A stretch of DNA of 64,000 nt from Magicicada septendecula. Taxonomy: Eukaryota; Arthropoda; Insecta; Hemiptera; Cicadidae. The notes beneath the pieces were generated by a model, which worked only from the letters and a program-made list of their open reading frames with translations, made no database searches and was not told the DNA's origin. The number at the start of each line of letters is the position of its first letter. Position 1 is the stretch's first letter. Location of the stretch: NCBI GenBank assembly GCA_034769895.1, contig CM068369.1:152018074-152082073 (forward strand), read 5' to 3'. Both the position numbers and the translations under genes were made by a program. Of the stretch, positions 1 through 11,424 are shown one piece after another.

Positions 1-61
1 GAATTCCATGCACGAGGCGCGTCGCCCCGATACAAACAAAACTTTCAACGATTCCAAAGTA

Positions 62-986
62 CAGTAGAACTTGCTTATAACGAGATTCAAGGGACGGACA
101 AATGTGCTCGTTAAAACCGGATGCTCGCTACATCCGAGTTGTCGACTCGCAAGCCTAAGTTTTTATACCGTGATTATCGAACACACAAAAAAAGTCTACT
201 ATAGAAGAGGCTTTGCACAATAAAATTTTGACATGTTTTACAGTCTACGCTTAAAAGTGAAATTTAGACTTTAAACATTATTTAGACGATAACATTCTTT
301 TCTGAATATTGGCGTATAGTGCATTCGCGAAATATAGTAAACGTCGCTGTGTAGTAAAAACTTACCAAAAATCAGCCGGCTATCTGGCAAAAATGCAAAA
401 CTTTCCATGCCACGTGTACAATATTTAATTTTTAAATTACAAGAAAATTCACTCTATTTGATTTGTCTTTTTGTCCTTCGTTCTAAATGGAATCGTCAAA
501 ATTATATTTCGCAAACAGAACTTAATTATAACATTCATGTTCGTGTTGGTATCCAAGTCAGGTTCGTGTTGGTAACCGAATATAAGGTAATAATTTACTA
601 TAATTAGAACATAATTAACCTTAAAAAGTCATCTGTTTTTGTGTGTTTGGTAATTTTGTATCTGTAGATATCAAAACAGTATTGTAATATATTTAAATAT
701 TTCACGAATTCATCTCTTACATTAAACTTATTAGTTTCACTAAATTCCGTTAATGATTTTAAACGAATGTTAAAATGCTGAATTGTAACGAACTTTTGTT
801 AGCCCTTAACCCATGAACAAGCCTGCGATAAAATGCTCGTTATAACCAAGTCTCTAATGCGTTCTTACTCGTTAAAAGCGAGTTTAATTATCATTAATAA
901 AATACAAAACCAAACAAATCTCGTACTTTTACTAGTTACATCCGAGTGCTCGTTATAAGCGAGCTCGTTATTCGCGAGTTCCACTG
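62..986. mobile_element. Non-autonomous pogo/Tigger-like DNA transposon
   Basis: The two ends are inverted: the left end starts CAGTAGAACTTGCTTATAA and the right end reads, in reverse complement, CAGTGGAACTCGCGAATAA. Both subterminal regions also repeat the words CTCGTTATAA and ACATCCGAG in opposite orientation. A TA dinucleotide lies immediately outside each end (60-61 and 987-988), the target duplication of the Tc1/mariner/pogo superfamily. CAGT-GAAC termini are typical of pogo/Tigger relatives. The 925-bp interior has no transposase-like frame; the 66-residue frame at 407-607 resembles nothing I know. It would therefore have needed a transposase from elsewhere. Confidence 0.75.
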
Positions 987-2373
987 TATATCACCATAGT
1001 GAAGATTAATATGTTTTATTTGACTAGGCCTATATGACATTGCGGGCTTAGTTTCACTTGAGCTGCAGTATTTATATAACATCTTTCATACATCAACACA
1101 TGTAAGGACCGGAAACGTCATACGTGATGAGCGTTTCGAAGCATGGTTCTTAAACTGTGGTATTAAAAAAAATTGATATTTTCGAGATGTTTTAACGGCT
1201 GCGAGCGAGACGACCCGCCAAGGAAACGGGAGAGACGTATAGCCACGATTTTCGGTTGTGATAAAATTTAGTGAGTGTAGAGGAATTTGGCAACTCTATG
1301 TAGGCAATATTACGTACATAGCCATGCCTGTACAGTAAGCCGTTAAAAGGTAATATACAGGAACGTTAAGTGATGTTAAAAACTAAACCAGGTGTTATGT
1401 AAATGTATTCTTGGCAAGTTGAAGGTGATGGACGACTAGAAAGAAGAAATTGTAGATTCTAGGATATAAAGTTATAAAAGTCACTTTAATATGTGATTAA
1501 ATTAAAATAAGATATTATTAATTAGTTAATTAGATATAAATAATTATATCTAAGATATTAAGTATTAAGTAGTAAGATATTATTATCTTATTAATTAGAT
1601 GAATGAATGCTAAAGCAGTGGCTGATACATATAATTATCTTAGGCACGCTTTAGTATGTGGTCACGATGGGTGTAGAATTTTTTGTATCGAAACGATATA
1701 GGCCCTACATCGTGTAGTTAACAAGAAAAAGTGCTATTAGATGGAAAGTCACGGTTTAAGGTTATTTCTCCTTTTAACGAGTTTCCGTGTCGGGAATGGG
1801 AGGGGCTATGACATTGGTAAGGGGAAATAAGGAAAATCGCCCAAATATTAAAAATATACTTTTCACAACCTTGCTGAGACAAAATAAATAAATGTATTTA
1901 CTGTAAAACTTAGTTTCATTTTTAAAATGATCGAAGCTCTATTTCAGATCTTTAAAGAAGAAATGTGAAAAAGAATAATTTTCTTACCTTCGTGTTTTTA
2001 ACAGGGATAAGGTTCCTATTCTTAAATATTTCATTCTCTGAACAGATGATAAGTCGGTTGATATTGATAAGACATTGTTGCTTTCTCAGAAATGTCTCAA
2101 AGTATTGCCACTGGGAAGGGAATTATGAAACGTGTAATTCATTCTGGCCTGTCTTTTAATACCATTGTAACAGAATGTTACAGGAAGTGAATGATAGTGT
2201 AATCGGAAACCAAACGTTGAAGCTAGGGGACTTGAAGAAGCCAGAATAGTGTGTAATTGTATCTGCTTGATTTGCAGGTTTGGTAAACATCGGGTCTGAC
2301 AGTTAAACATTTATATTTTTCCTTGTAAAATTTAACTTACTTCTACACAGATGAAATTTTAATTTGATTATTT
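987..2373. other. Intergenic stretch, no gene seen
   Basis: No supported gene. It contains a very AT-rich patch near 1490-1600 made of overlapping TTAATTAG/AGATATTA words. Short frames here have no recognisable domain. Confidence 0.5.
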
Positions 2374-2547
2374 ACTTCCATGTTCCTTAAGGAAATGGAA
2401 GTATGGTGATGGCAAAAAAAATCGTGTTCGAGATTATTGCAGATTCTGATAGTACTACACTCAAAACATGAAAAAAATCGTTTTTCGAAAAGTGTCTGTG
2501 TGTGTGTCTGTCTGTCTGTCTATCTGTGTGTGTGTCTGTAGATTTTT

Positions 2548-3840
2548 TTCTATGGCAAACGATAACAGCCGTAAATTCAAACTGAATCAAATCATTTTTT
2601 GCATACAGCCCTGATTTGTAGAGTACTCACAATCTATTGTTTTTGGTGAAGATCGGTTGAGGGAAAGGGGTAGTTTACCAGCAACGTTTTATGTTTTAAC
2701 AAGGGTATTTTATATGGCAAACGATAACAGCCGCAAATTAAAACAGAATCAAATGATTATTTGCATACAGCCCTAAATTGTAGAGTTCTCAAGATCTGTT
2801 GATTTTGGTGAAGCTCGGTTAAGGGAAAGGGGTAGTTTACCGGCTACGTTTTGTTTTAAAAGCGTATTTTCTATGGCAAACGATAAGAGCCGCAAATTCA
2901 AACACAATCAAATAATGTTTTGCATGCAGCCCTGATCTGTTGAGTACTCAAGACGTATTGATTTTGGTGAAGATCGGTTAAGGGAAAGGGGTAGTTTACC
3001 TGCAACGTTTTTTTTTAAACAAGTGTAATTTTTTTCTATGGCAAACAATAACAGCCGCAAATTCAAACAGAATCAAATGATTTTTTGCATACAGCCCTGA
3101 TTTGTAGAGTACTCACAATCTATTGTTTTTGGTGAAGATCGGTTGAGGGAAAGGGGTAGTTTACCAGCAACGTTTTATGTTTTAACAAGGGTATTTTTTA
3201 TGGCAAACGATATGAGTCGCAAATTCAAACAGAATCAAATACGTTTTTGCATGTAGGCCTGATTTGTAGAGTACTCAAGACCTATTGGTTTTGGTGAAGA
3301 TCGGTTAAGGGGAAGGGGTAGTTTACCTGCAACCTTTTTTTATCGGGGGTAATTTTTTCTATGGCAAACGGTAACAGCCGCAAATTCAAACAGAATCAAA
3401 TAATGTTTTGCATACAGCCCTGAATTGTAGAGTTCGCAAGTCCTGTTGGTTTTGGTGAAGATCGGTTAAGGGAAAGGGGTAGTTTACCTGCAACATTTTA
3501 TGTTTTAACAAGGGTAATTTTTTATATGACGAACGATAACTGCCGCAAATTCAAACAGAATCGACTACGTGTTTGCATACCTTTTTGATTTAAGAGAACT
3601 CAAGGTCTGTTGATTTTGTTGAAGATCGGTTAAGGGAAAGGGGTAGTTTACCAGCAACGTTTTATGTTTTAAGAAGGGTAATTTTTTTTGCGAAAGATAA
3701 CTGTCGCACATTCAGACAGAATCAAATATTTTTTTGCATGCATCCCTGAATTGTAGAGGACTGAAGGTCTATTGATTTTGGTGAAGATCGGTTAAGAGAA
3801 AGGGGTAGTTTACCAGCAACGTTTTATGTTTTAACAAGAG
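2548..3840 (-). repeat. Tandem array of ~162-bp units (8 copies)
   Basis: The phrase ATGGCAAACGATAACAGCCG (with variants) recurs at about 2551, 2711, 2874, 3039, 3199, 3361, 3526 and 3691, a spacing of ~160-166 bp. Every unit also keeps the block GGTGAAGATCGGTTAAGGG and AAAGGGGTAGTTTACC, which is more conserved than the rest. The units are non-coding in all frames. Confidence 0.9.
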
Positions 3841-4105
3841 TAAAGTAGTTAATTTTGATAAATAATGTATCCTAATAAGAAGCTCATAATAATCCACTGT
3901 AGAAACGTAGATGAAATATCTATAAATGAAGAGGTTATGTGAACGTGGAAGGGGTTATTTTCTATTAATGAAAATTATATTTGATTGGGGAGGGGAGAAT
4001 TTTTTATATGTGTACTACGTTATCGGCAACAAAGAAGTAGTTTTTTGTTAAAATTCCTTCCCGGGCTGTTTAGCCGTAGTCCAATGTTTTCTGCAAAACC
4101 AGACT

Positions 4106-4135
4106 TTTCGGCAGTCCATCGACTGCCATCATCAG
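4106..4135 (-). ncRNA. Hammerhead-ribozyme-like core in tandem-array element A
   Basis: On the minus strand the sequence reads CUGAUGA, then a stem-II helix GGCAGUC/GACUGCC (seven perfect pairs closing a GAUG loop), then GAAA. These are the three invariant parts of the hammerhead core in the right order and spacing. Stem III could form from the following complementary GUUUU/AAAAC words, but a clean NUH cleavage site and stem I are not obvious. Activity is therefore unproven. Confidence 0.55.
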
Positions 4136-4309
4136 TGAAAATCGAGTGCGAAAACGTCAGGTGGTATACGTTACTGACCACAGTACCGTGGTTAAGGCTG
4201 AAGCAATAAGTAGAAAGAAGTAGTTTCTATGGTAATATTTCATTTCGAATATGATTTTCAATATATATCTTAGAACATGGAAGTCATGTATGGTTCTCCA
4301 TACCGATAG

Positions 4310-5353
4310 TTTAATACAAAGTGTAAAATCACTTTAAGTTAGTGATTTTGTTATTGTTGTTTCATTTGTCAGGACATTACTTAGGTAGCTAAGTTGAAGA
4401 ACACTGCTTTCCAATTTGTTTTTTACACTGGCATTGTGTTTCTTAATGATTAATAAGTAGACACATCAGGAACATGTGTACATAAGTAATATTTTATGAT
4501 AACCGTAGTTAGCAGATGGAAGCGGTAATAACTTGTTTTCCAGGTATTGCATGATTGTCCATAATACTGTAGCCTTTGTTAGCCAGCACAAAGTGGGCAG
4601 ATACAAGCAGCAACAAAGCGGTACATGCTTGCACCCTACTGTGTGTAGCAAATATTTGTGTGAGCTGAGCAAATCAGCCTGTAGTATGCTTATCAGATCA
4701 GACGGTAAATTTATGCTTCTGAAGCACATACAATCATTTGTTTTTCACTTCTTATTTCAAACAAATTTTTGGTTCTGGATTCGTTTGAAACCAAGTCTTG
4801 TAGTTTTAGACAAAGTGCTTCAATACTTTATTATGATAGAGATATATAGCCTAATTTCTGTTTTAAGAACATTATTGATTAGTTAATATGTTGTGAAAAG
4901 CAAGAAACTAAAGAGACAGTAAAGTTTCAATTATCCATTGTCACATCAATCAGTATCAAGATTTTTCTTGATAACTGCACAGCTACATAATGGAGCTTGT
5001 AGGAAATTTTTAGAAATAAACCATATGTAACATAAAACCGGAAAAATCGTGTTATGCATTAATATAACAAAAAATCGTAGTTACATATATTCACATTGTG
5101 TAAAAAAATGTACAGTTCAGACTTCAACAAGAACACTGGGTATCTTAATGGTTAGAAAGAATTATTAAAAATAGAAATGAATGAGGGATTTCATGCGACT
5201 GACCATCTATTTAGTGACCAATTCATTATATTTCTATATACAAGATGCGTTTAGGCAAGGGAAGACTATATTGTAGCCCTTCTACATATTTCATCACAGA
5301 ATGTCTTAGGAGAATTCTTTTAAATTTCGAAGAATGTTAAACCCATTAGCCAT
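4310..5353. other. Intergenic stretch, no gene seen
   Basis: Opposite-strand frames of 117 and 87 codons overlap at 4466-4886 but neither resembles a known protein. No repeat structure was recognised. Confidence 0.4.
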
Positions 5354-5410
5354 TAATTTTCTTTTATAAAATTGCTAAACTGCTACAATTGTTATTTTTT
5401 AGACAAAGCT

Positions 5411-5434
5411 TTTCGTCATCACTGACATCTTCAG
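5411..5434 (-). ncRNA. Hammerhead-like core, foldback left arm
   Basis: Reads CUGAAGA, hairpin GUCA-GUGA-UGAC, GAAA on the minus strand. Stem I is not apparent, so it may be a relic. Confidence 0.4.
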
Positions 5435-5474
5435 GTCTTAAACAACTTCACTTCAGGTCTAAGTTATTTAAGAC

Positions 5475-5498
5475 CTGAAGATGTCAGTGATGACGAAA
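5475..5498 (+). ncRNA. Hammerhead-like core, foldback right arm
   Basis: Mirror copy of the core at 5411-5434: CUGAAGA, hairpin GUCA-GUGA-UGAC, GAAA, then a self-complementary AAGCUU. Short stem III of this kind is known from hammerheads thought to act as dimers. Confidence 0.4.
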
Positions 5499-5989
5499 AG
5501 CTTTGTCTAAAAAGTAACAATTGTAGGAGTTCAGCAATTTTATAAAAGAAAAGTAAGGATGGCTGCTAATTTAAACAATACGTAGAATAAAACATTAGCC
5601 ATTACTTGTTAAAATGCATTGTCTAATTTCTTGGAACTAGATCATGGATTATCTTTATTTTATTACATGATTACTAAGGTGCTTGATTTGTGAGAATTTT
5701 TTTTACACCTTTTTGAGAAATAAGTATGTTTAGCAGTCTGTTGCTGCCCTGAGAGTGGAAAACTCTCCTGAAAGCAGAAGAAATTTTTAATGAGGACAAC
5801 GGTATTAGAATACAAAGGCAGTGAAAAACCCACGGTATTAATTATTCTAGTGACATTGATTGGAAGACTCCATGAAAGAAAACTGGGGAAAATAAAATGT
5901 GTTAAAAGATTTATTATTGAGAGGGTTTTGAATTGAAAAGAGAAAAGAAGACATGGGAAACTGGATAGGGCATATAAAAGACTGTTCTT

Positions 5990-6122
5990 GGGGCATGGGG
6001 GCCGAGAAAAGGACAAGAGGAAGGAAGAGATTATTGAGGATAGATAATGTTAAAAGATCTAAAGAAGAGGCCTTGGACATAAGTAGTTGGAGACAACAGT
6101 TTTATGTGGGACCTGGCAATTA
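5990..6122 (+). pseudogene. Possible LINE C-terminal fragment
   Basis: A frame reading KRTRGRKRLLRIDNVKR and later EEALDISSWRQQ resembles the basic GRPR-type tail followed by a W-R motif that ends many LINE reverse-transcriptase proteins. It is short and isolated, and the preceding sequence has several stops, so the identification is weak. Confidence 0.35.
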
Positions 6123-6499
6123 GCAAATACCATATGTTGACTATGACTGTATAATAGTATTATAATAGGTTATAACCCTGTATAATATTATATTACAACC
6201 CTGTATAATATGTTTACCTGTTTTTAAACTTTTATTAATTGTATACTGTATTATGGTAACAATAATTGTGCGTGTGCGTGCTCGCGCGCGTATATTGCAA
6301 TAAGAAGTCACCATTTTTTATTGCAGAAATAGTTTAATTTTTTTTTTTTACTTTCTGTTTTTGGGGTCAGACCTTCAGTGTTAAATGTATTGTATACATT
6401 AACATAGCATATTAACTGTGTGCTAATTATTATTTTATATCATGATATAGGAGTGCATAACATGTACAGTAATAATACAAACATAATCCTATAATATAC

Positions 6500-7056
6500 T
6501 GCTACGACAGCACAGAACAATCTACGCGTTTATCGAATGTGCCAGAAAGATCTCGATGTAAGCGTGTGGTGTGCGTGCTACTAGACGCATTTTGCGAGAA
6601 TCTTCTCGACTGTGCCGGGCTTCGCTCGGACTGTGTCAAGGCCGTAGTAATTACGTAGTTCACGAGAGATAAGACGCAGTTTGGAAGCTTCTGGTGTGTG
6701 AGCGTGACTATAAATACATCAGGTAGCGGCCTTAGTTTTCAGTTCCATGCGAGATATTGGATAGTGCGGTTCGAGAGTATTAGTGCGATATATTTACAGA
6801 GCGGTTCGAGTTATTACTGTGTACGTTCAAGTAGTTAGTAGTGAAGTGTTGCGTTTTATATTCGGACGGTATAATTGTAATACAATTGAGTTTTAATATT
6901 AGTGAACAATTTTCATTTGATTTGCTGTAGAAACTGTGTTGTTAATTACGAACTGTTTTACTGTAACAATTAAAGGTGTGATTAGTGACTTGATTGGTGT
7001 CTTGTACTTATTTTGTTTCCATTGTACCTACGACGATCGAGTAGACCGTCGTAACA
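6500..7056 (+). repeat. 5' LTR
   Basis: A TATA box (TATAAATA, 6709-6716) is followed ~30 bp later by a TCAGTTC initiator-like word, and ATTAAA in the distal third is a possible poly(A) signal. Nearly identical to 9388-9944. Confidence 0.92.
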
Positions 7057-7057
7057 G

Positions 7058-7075
7058 TGGTGTCAGAAGTGGGAT
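7058..7075 (+). promoter_or_regulatory. Primer-binding site (tRNA-Leu-like)
   Basis: TGGTGTCAGAAGTGGGAT begins one base after the LTR. TGG complements the tRNA CCA end, and the remainder resembles the complement of a tRNA-Leu 3' end. The tRNA identity is from memory of the type, not from a search. Confidence 0.7.
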
Positions 7076-7135
7076 AGAACGGTTAACAGTGGACACTTTG
7101 TACAAGACGAGTGTAGTTCGTAATTAATTAAAAAA

Positions 7136-7689
7136 ATGGATTTCAGTCAGATGATGGAAGCTTTACAAACACTGCTGCGGCAGACACAGGAAGAAGCAGA
7201 GGGAAGACGCAGACAGGAGGCGGAAGAAGCAGAAAGACGACAAAAGGAAGAACGAAGACAGGAAAGAGAAGAGGCTGAGGAACGTCAGAAAGCACTAATG
7301 CTAGAAACAGAAGAAAGACAAAAAGATAAAACGGAAGCTCTCTTTGAAGTTATGCAGAAACAGTTGCAAGAACACAGTACCGCAGAATTGGGTCTCCTAC
7401 GAGGTGAGCTTAATAAACAAGTTACTAAAATATCGGAGGTACAAGAATCAATGACATTAAAAATAGCTGAAGTAGAAAAATCTGTCTTGATTGTTGAAGA
7501 ATCGATGTCTACAAAAATATCTGTTGTAGAAGAATCTGTGTAAAGTAAAATATCTGCAGTAGAAAACTCAATGGCAAACATAAGAGAACAAATTAAAAGT
7601 GAAGTCGAACAGTGCATGAAGATTCAACCAAAACAAATTTCTGAACAGACTGTACCAGTGATAAAGACAGAAAAGACACAGAAAATAAG
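7136..7689 (+). pseudogene. gag: gag N-terminal coiled-coil segment, broken
   Basis: ATG at 7136 follows the primer-binding site and opens 135 codons rich in E, R, K and Q with heptad-like spacing, a coiled coil of the kind found at the N terminus of some insect Gag proteins. An in-frame TAA at 7541 interrupts it, but the same frame then runs on with similar composition to a stop at 7690. The capsid-like region that should follow is in another frame, open from 7645, so a frameshift also separates the two halves. Two lesions mean that no full Gag can be made from this copy by simple translation. Confidence 0.75.
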
Positions 7690-9387
7690 TTAATAGAGAA
7701 AGTCACTTTGCCTGCGGTAGGGACAGTACATGTCAAAGCTCCAACCTTTGACGGAAGCAGTCACTGGGCAACGTACCTCCGCCAATTTAAAGCTGCTGCA
7801 TGCGCAAATAATTGGACAGAGAAAGACAAGGCTGTTTCACTCGTTCTCTCATTAAAAGGACCCGCGGCAGAACTACTACAGAAAGTGCCACCTGACAGCC
7901 AAAACATCTATGCCGAGTTGATAAAAGCTCTAGAATTACGCTACGGTGATAAACATTTGCGAGAGGTGTACTACGCTCAGTTGAGAACAAGACGACAACG
8001 TTCCGGGGAAAGTCTTCAAGAATTTGAATCAAGTATCGACAGATTGATTAGATTGGCCTATCCTGAAGCACCAGAAGACTTCCGAATAAGGTTTACGGTG
8101 CAGACATTTATTGATGGCATCGGAGACTGTGAACTTCAACAAGTGTTACGAATGGCAAGACACCGAGATAGCTCAGAAGCTCTTGTTCACGCCCTAGAGT
8201 TTGAAGCTGCCAAGTCAGCGTCCCGCTACATTATTGGGTTTGTGCCATCACGTTGCAGTCAGAAGATCCATGTATCACATTACCGTTACGATGGGTGCAG
8301 AAAAACAGTGTTGTCGGACAAACAATTCAAAAGTTCAAGAGAGTCGCAACGATTTAAAAAAGACAGAAGACCGAAATGTTACAACTGTGGAAAACGTGGT
8401 CATCTACAGGTAGACTGTTGGGGGAAGAAGATACCGAGAGAAGAGACTGATCGCACCAATTGGAGAAGTAAAGGCCCAGAACAGCACACAGTTTCCACGC
8501 TACATAAGGTCAGTGGAAACTTGATTGTTAATGGATTTGCGGATGGTAAACCAACATCATTTACAGTTGACACGGGCGCAACAGTGTCCATTGTGCGCCC
8601 TGACTTAGTCTGTAACCGCCATCCTCTAATTAGCTCTTGTACAATACAGACTGTGACTGGAAGCCCCGTCAAGGTGCTAGGAAAGGTAGACGTACGTGTA
8701 CGCCTGGGTCTTCTTGAGTTTAGCCACCAAATGCTCGTTGCAGACATTGTCGATGAAGTGATTCTTGGCACGGACATTATGAATGCCTACGGATTCGTTG
8801 TGGACTTAAGAGAGAATGTCCTGTATGTCGGCCAAGAGGAGATAAAGCTTTCCATGGCTAAAACGACAGGGTCTACCAACCATTCGATTAAGCGAGTGGC
8901 ATTAGTCTTAGAAAAAGTCAACAAGTCTGGTCAAGAGGAACCCTCCCTGTTGCCAGCGGAAATGGAGGAAGAACTAGCAGAGGAAGTACAAATAAGTATA
9001 AGGACAAAAGAAGTGATTGGAAAGCCAACTATGGGTGTCGAGACAAAACTCTTGCTTGTTCCTGAGCTGATAGAAGCGCCCGAGGGTAAAGTGGCTGAAG
9101 ATGAGGTTACGCAAGAGGTTGTTGACGAGGACCAAACAGACTTGAATCAGCCAGTGGTATTTCGGTCATCAGTAGGCCTACATAACGCAACGGGAGTGAT
9201 TCCAGCGAAACTGGTGGTTGCGCAAAAGACTCGCATTCCTGGGAACGTGGTGTTCGGATCACACGAGACTGAATTCGAAGAACGGGAAAATTATCCTTCG
9301 CAAGGACGTCCACCTAGATCGCCTGGTCGAGTATTACTTCAGAGACGCTTTGCCAGTTCGGGACGAACAGGTTTAAGGAGGAGGAAG
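7690..9387 (+). pseudogene. gag-pro: gag (capsid, zinc knuckle) - protease - integrase stub, pol deleted
   Basis: The frame runs without an ATG. Counting from the codon at 7708, residues ~10-165 look like a retrotransposon capsid domain (FDGSSHW, then an LKGPAAELL helix). Residues 224-237 form a CCHC zinc knuckle (C-X2-C-X4-H-X4-C). A retropepsin follows with the active-site triad D288-T289-G290 and a distal ILGTD motif at 352-356. After an acidic linker, residues ~485-518 (HNATG and PAKLV words) resemble the end of a Ty3/gypsy integrase core. Reverse transcriptase, RNase H and most of integrase are missing, consistent with an in-frame internal deletion. The C-terminal pol segment before the purine tract reads better in a different frame, a further shift near 9265-9290. 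The frame continues artefactually into the 3' LTR. Confidence 0.85.
9373..9387 (+). promoter_or_regulatory. Polypurine tract
   Basis: AAGGAGGAGGAAG abuts the 3' LTR, the expected plus-strand primer for LTR retrotransposon replication. Confidence 0.85.
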
Positions 9388-9944
9388 TGCTACGACAGCA
9401 CAGAACAATCTACGCGTTTATCGAATGTGCCAGAAAGATCTCGATGTAAGCGTGTGGTGTGCGTGCTACTAGACGCATTTTGCGAGAATCTTCTCGACTG
9501 TGCCGGGCTTCGCTCGGACTGTGTCAAGGCCGTAGTAATTACGTAGTTCACGAGAGATAAGACGCAGTTTGGAAGCTTCTGGTGTGTGAGCGTGACTGTA
9601 AATACATCGGGTAGCGGCCTTAGTTTTCAGTTCCATGCGAGATATTGGATAGTGCGGTTCGAGAGTATTAGTGCGATATATTTACAGAGCGGTTCGAGTT
9701 ATTACTGTGTACGTTCAAGTAGTTAGTAGTGAAGTGTTGCGTTTTATATTCGGACGGTATAATTGTAATACAATTGAGTTTTAATATTAGTGAACAATTT
9801 TCATTTGATTTGCTGTAGAAACTGTGTTGTTAATTACGAACTGTTTTACTGTAACAATTAAAGGTGTGATTAGTGACTTGATTGGTGTCTTGTACTTATT
9901 TTGTTTCCATTGTACCTACGACGATCGAGTAGTCCGTCGTAACA
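9388..9944 (+). repeat. 3' LTR
   Basis: Same length as the 5' LTR with about three substitutions. One changes its TATA box from TATAAATA to TGTAAATA. Confidence 0.92.
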
Positions 9945-9948
9945 ATAC

Positions 9949-11424
9949 TATATATAATTGTGAATAGTTGGTGATTTAAATATGGTATATTCCTATACTG
10001 TTTATAGAAATTTCATTAATTATCTTAATATTCATGTTTAGAATGTTTGTTCTTTAATAAGGAGAATTAAATTGTGTATTTCAAAGTTTTCAAAAGTTCA
10101 TTTTTGACTTTTGGTAATATGTATTCTTTTCCTGGCCCTTCTTACGTAAAGGAAAGCATAATTATTGTTAACAAATAAATGGCCTTTAAAATTTTAATAA
10201 ATGTATAAACAGAACTGCACTTACGGTGTTTTGACACAATTTCAATAATGTTGTACACGTGTTTGATGTAAAACTGAATTGATGGAATGTAAACAAATGT
10301 TTTAATAAAGCTTGAATGATAAAACTTTAATATTGTCATTACTTATTAAAGTACCAGCAGCAGTAGTATGTTGGTGCGCATGAAATAGTACTGGAAACTT
10401 CAAAATTGGATATTATGTATGCCGTTTGTGCATTGTTCAGATTATTCATCATTCAGCTGACCTACTACATGACCATGTTATTTGCATATGTGGAGTGTTT
10501 GGTTTATATTCTTGTCTGGTCACTAAACATCAGCTGTTAACAATGATTGTGCATAATCTGTCAATACTATGCATGTATGTGCTGTTAAAATATTCTTTTC
10601 AGAATTGATACAGAATTTTTTTTTAGAACGTTTAATTGTTAAATTATCGAATATTTAAGGTTTTCACTGATTACAAAGTTTCATATATCTTGCAATACCT
10701 CCATAATGAGGAAAACTAAATGGGGAGGTATTATACGTCTACAGGTAGGCCTATAAGACCTCTTGTTAAAGATAATATGTTCATGTGATAAAGTGTGATG
10801 ATAAATAAAATATAGTGCAGCGTGTTGGCCAAAATAAGGAAATGTTTCCTATATGAAATAAAACAGATTAGAAAATTTTAACAACTAAACATATGTTAAC
10901 CATATGGCATAATTAAAGACTTAAGGTTACTGAAGCGCATTATGTAACCTGAAAATATAAACACAAACAAGAATATTTTATTATTTTATTATATTTTCGT
11001 ACATATAAATAAGAACACAATTATAAAAAAAACATACAATTGGGAACGTCATGTTTTTTGCATTGACTACCCAGTTACAGCGCTCCTAGTGGCCAGCTAG
11101 CAGAGCAAGACTGCTTGTTGTGTGTATAGCGGTTAGAAATGCGTATAAAGCGGATGTTTTTATTTTTATGGGTATATTATTAAATTACTTTCTGTTGACC
11201 AAAATGTGGACAGGAGATGTTTCTAGTACTGCAAATTTATCGTAATAATAAAAAAGCATAACAGTTTACTGTCACTACCTGTTCACTGTCACCCATAAAC
11301 TTATAAAAACAGTTTTTTGTTTTTTTTCTGTGTGTACTACAGACCTAAATTAGATGACGAAATGAAAAGTCTGCAAAAAGCTTTATCGAAGCTTTAAAAA
11401 TAATGTTTACGAAACAAAACTTGC
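9949..11424. other. Intergenic stretch, no gene seen
   Basis: AT-rich; scattered short frames with no recognisable similarity. Confidence 0.45.

Larger units (their letters stand above)
2374..4309 (-). mobile_element. Tandem-array element, copy A (Helitron/Helentron-like, non-autonomous)
   Basis: One of three related loci (others at 23471-25587 and 37954-40405). In element orientation (minus strand here) it starts with TATCGGTATGGAGAACCATA, carries a unique ~450-bp section containing a hammerhead-like core, then a tandem array of ~162-bp units, a GT/CTGT microsatellite (near 2497-2537) and a terminal imperfect palindrome around CCTTAAGG (2377-2403). No transposase frame is present. A subterminal 5' block, a central tandem array with microsatellite and a 3' hairpin match the known architecture of Helentron-associated non-autonomous elements; class assignment is inference because no Rep/helicase copy is in the window. 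Most decisive for the boundaries is the nested copy at 24131-25290. Confidence 0.6.
5354..5556. repeat. Foldback element with two hammerhead-like cores
   Basis: A ~90-bp arm is followed after a short spacer by its near-perfect reverse complement; both arms contain GACAAAGC, GTCATCACTGACATCTTCAG and TTTTATAAAATTGC or their complements. Each arm holds the hammerhead-like core (minus 5411-5434, plus 5475-5498). There is no coding capacity. Confidence 0.8.
6500..9944 (+). mobile_element. Defective Ty3/gypsy-type LTR retrotransposon
   Basis: Two 557-bp direct LTRs (6500-7056 and 9388-9944) start TGCTACGACAG and end GTCGTAACA. The element is bounded by the 4-bp duplication ATAC (6496-6499 and 9945-9948). 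A primer-binding site follows the 5' LTR and a purine-rich tract precedes the 3' LTR. The interior is only ~2.3 kb: gag, protease and a stub of integrase. Reverse transcriptase, RNase H and most of integrase are absent. The LTRs differ at only about three positions (for example 6708/9596 and 7045/9933 regions), so insertion was recent and the internal deletion probably predates it. Mobility would need enzymes from an intact relative. Confidence 0.93.

Noticed and set aside
2250..2600. Minus-strand frame with THTDRQTDRHTH as a protein
   Set aside because: It is a translation of the GTCTGT microsatellite at the end of tandem-array element A.
4466..4886. Overlapping 117- and 87-codon frames on opposite strands
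   Set aside because: No recognisable domain and composition like the surrounding non-coding DNA; length is within chance for this AT content and window size.
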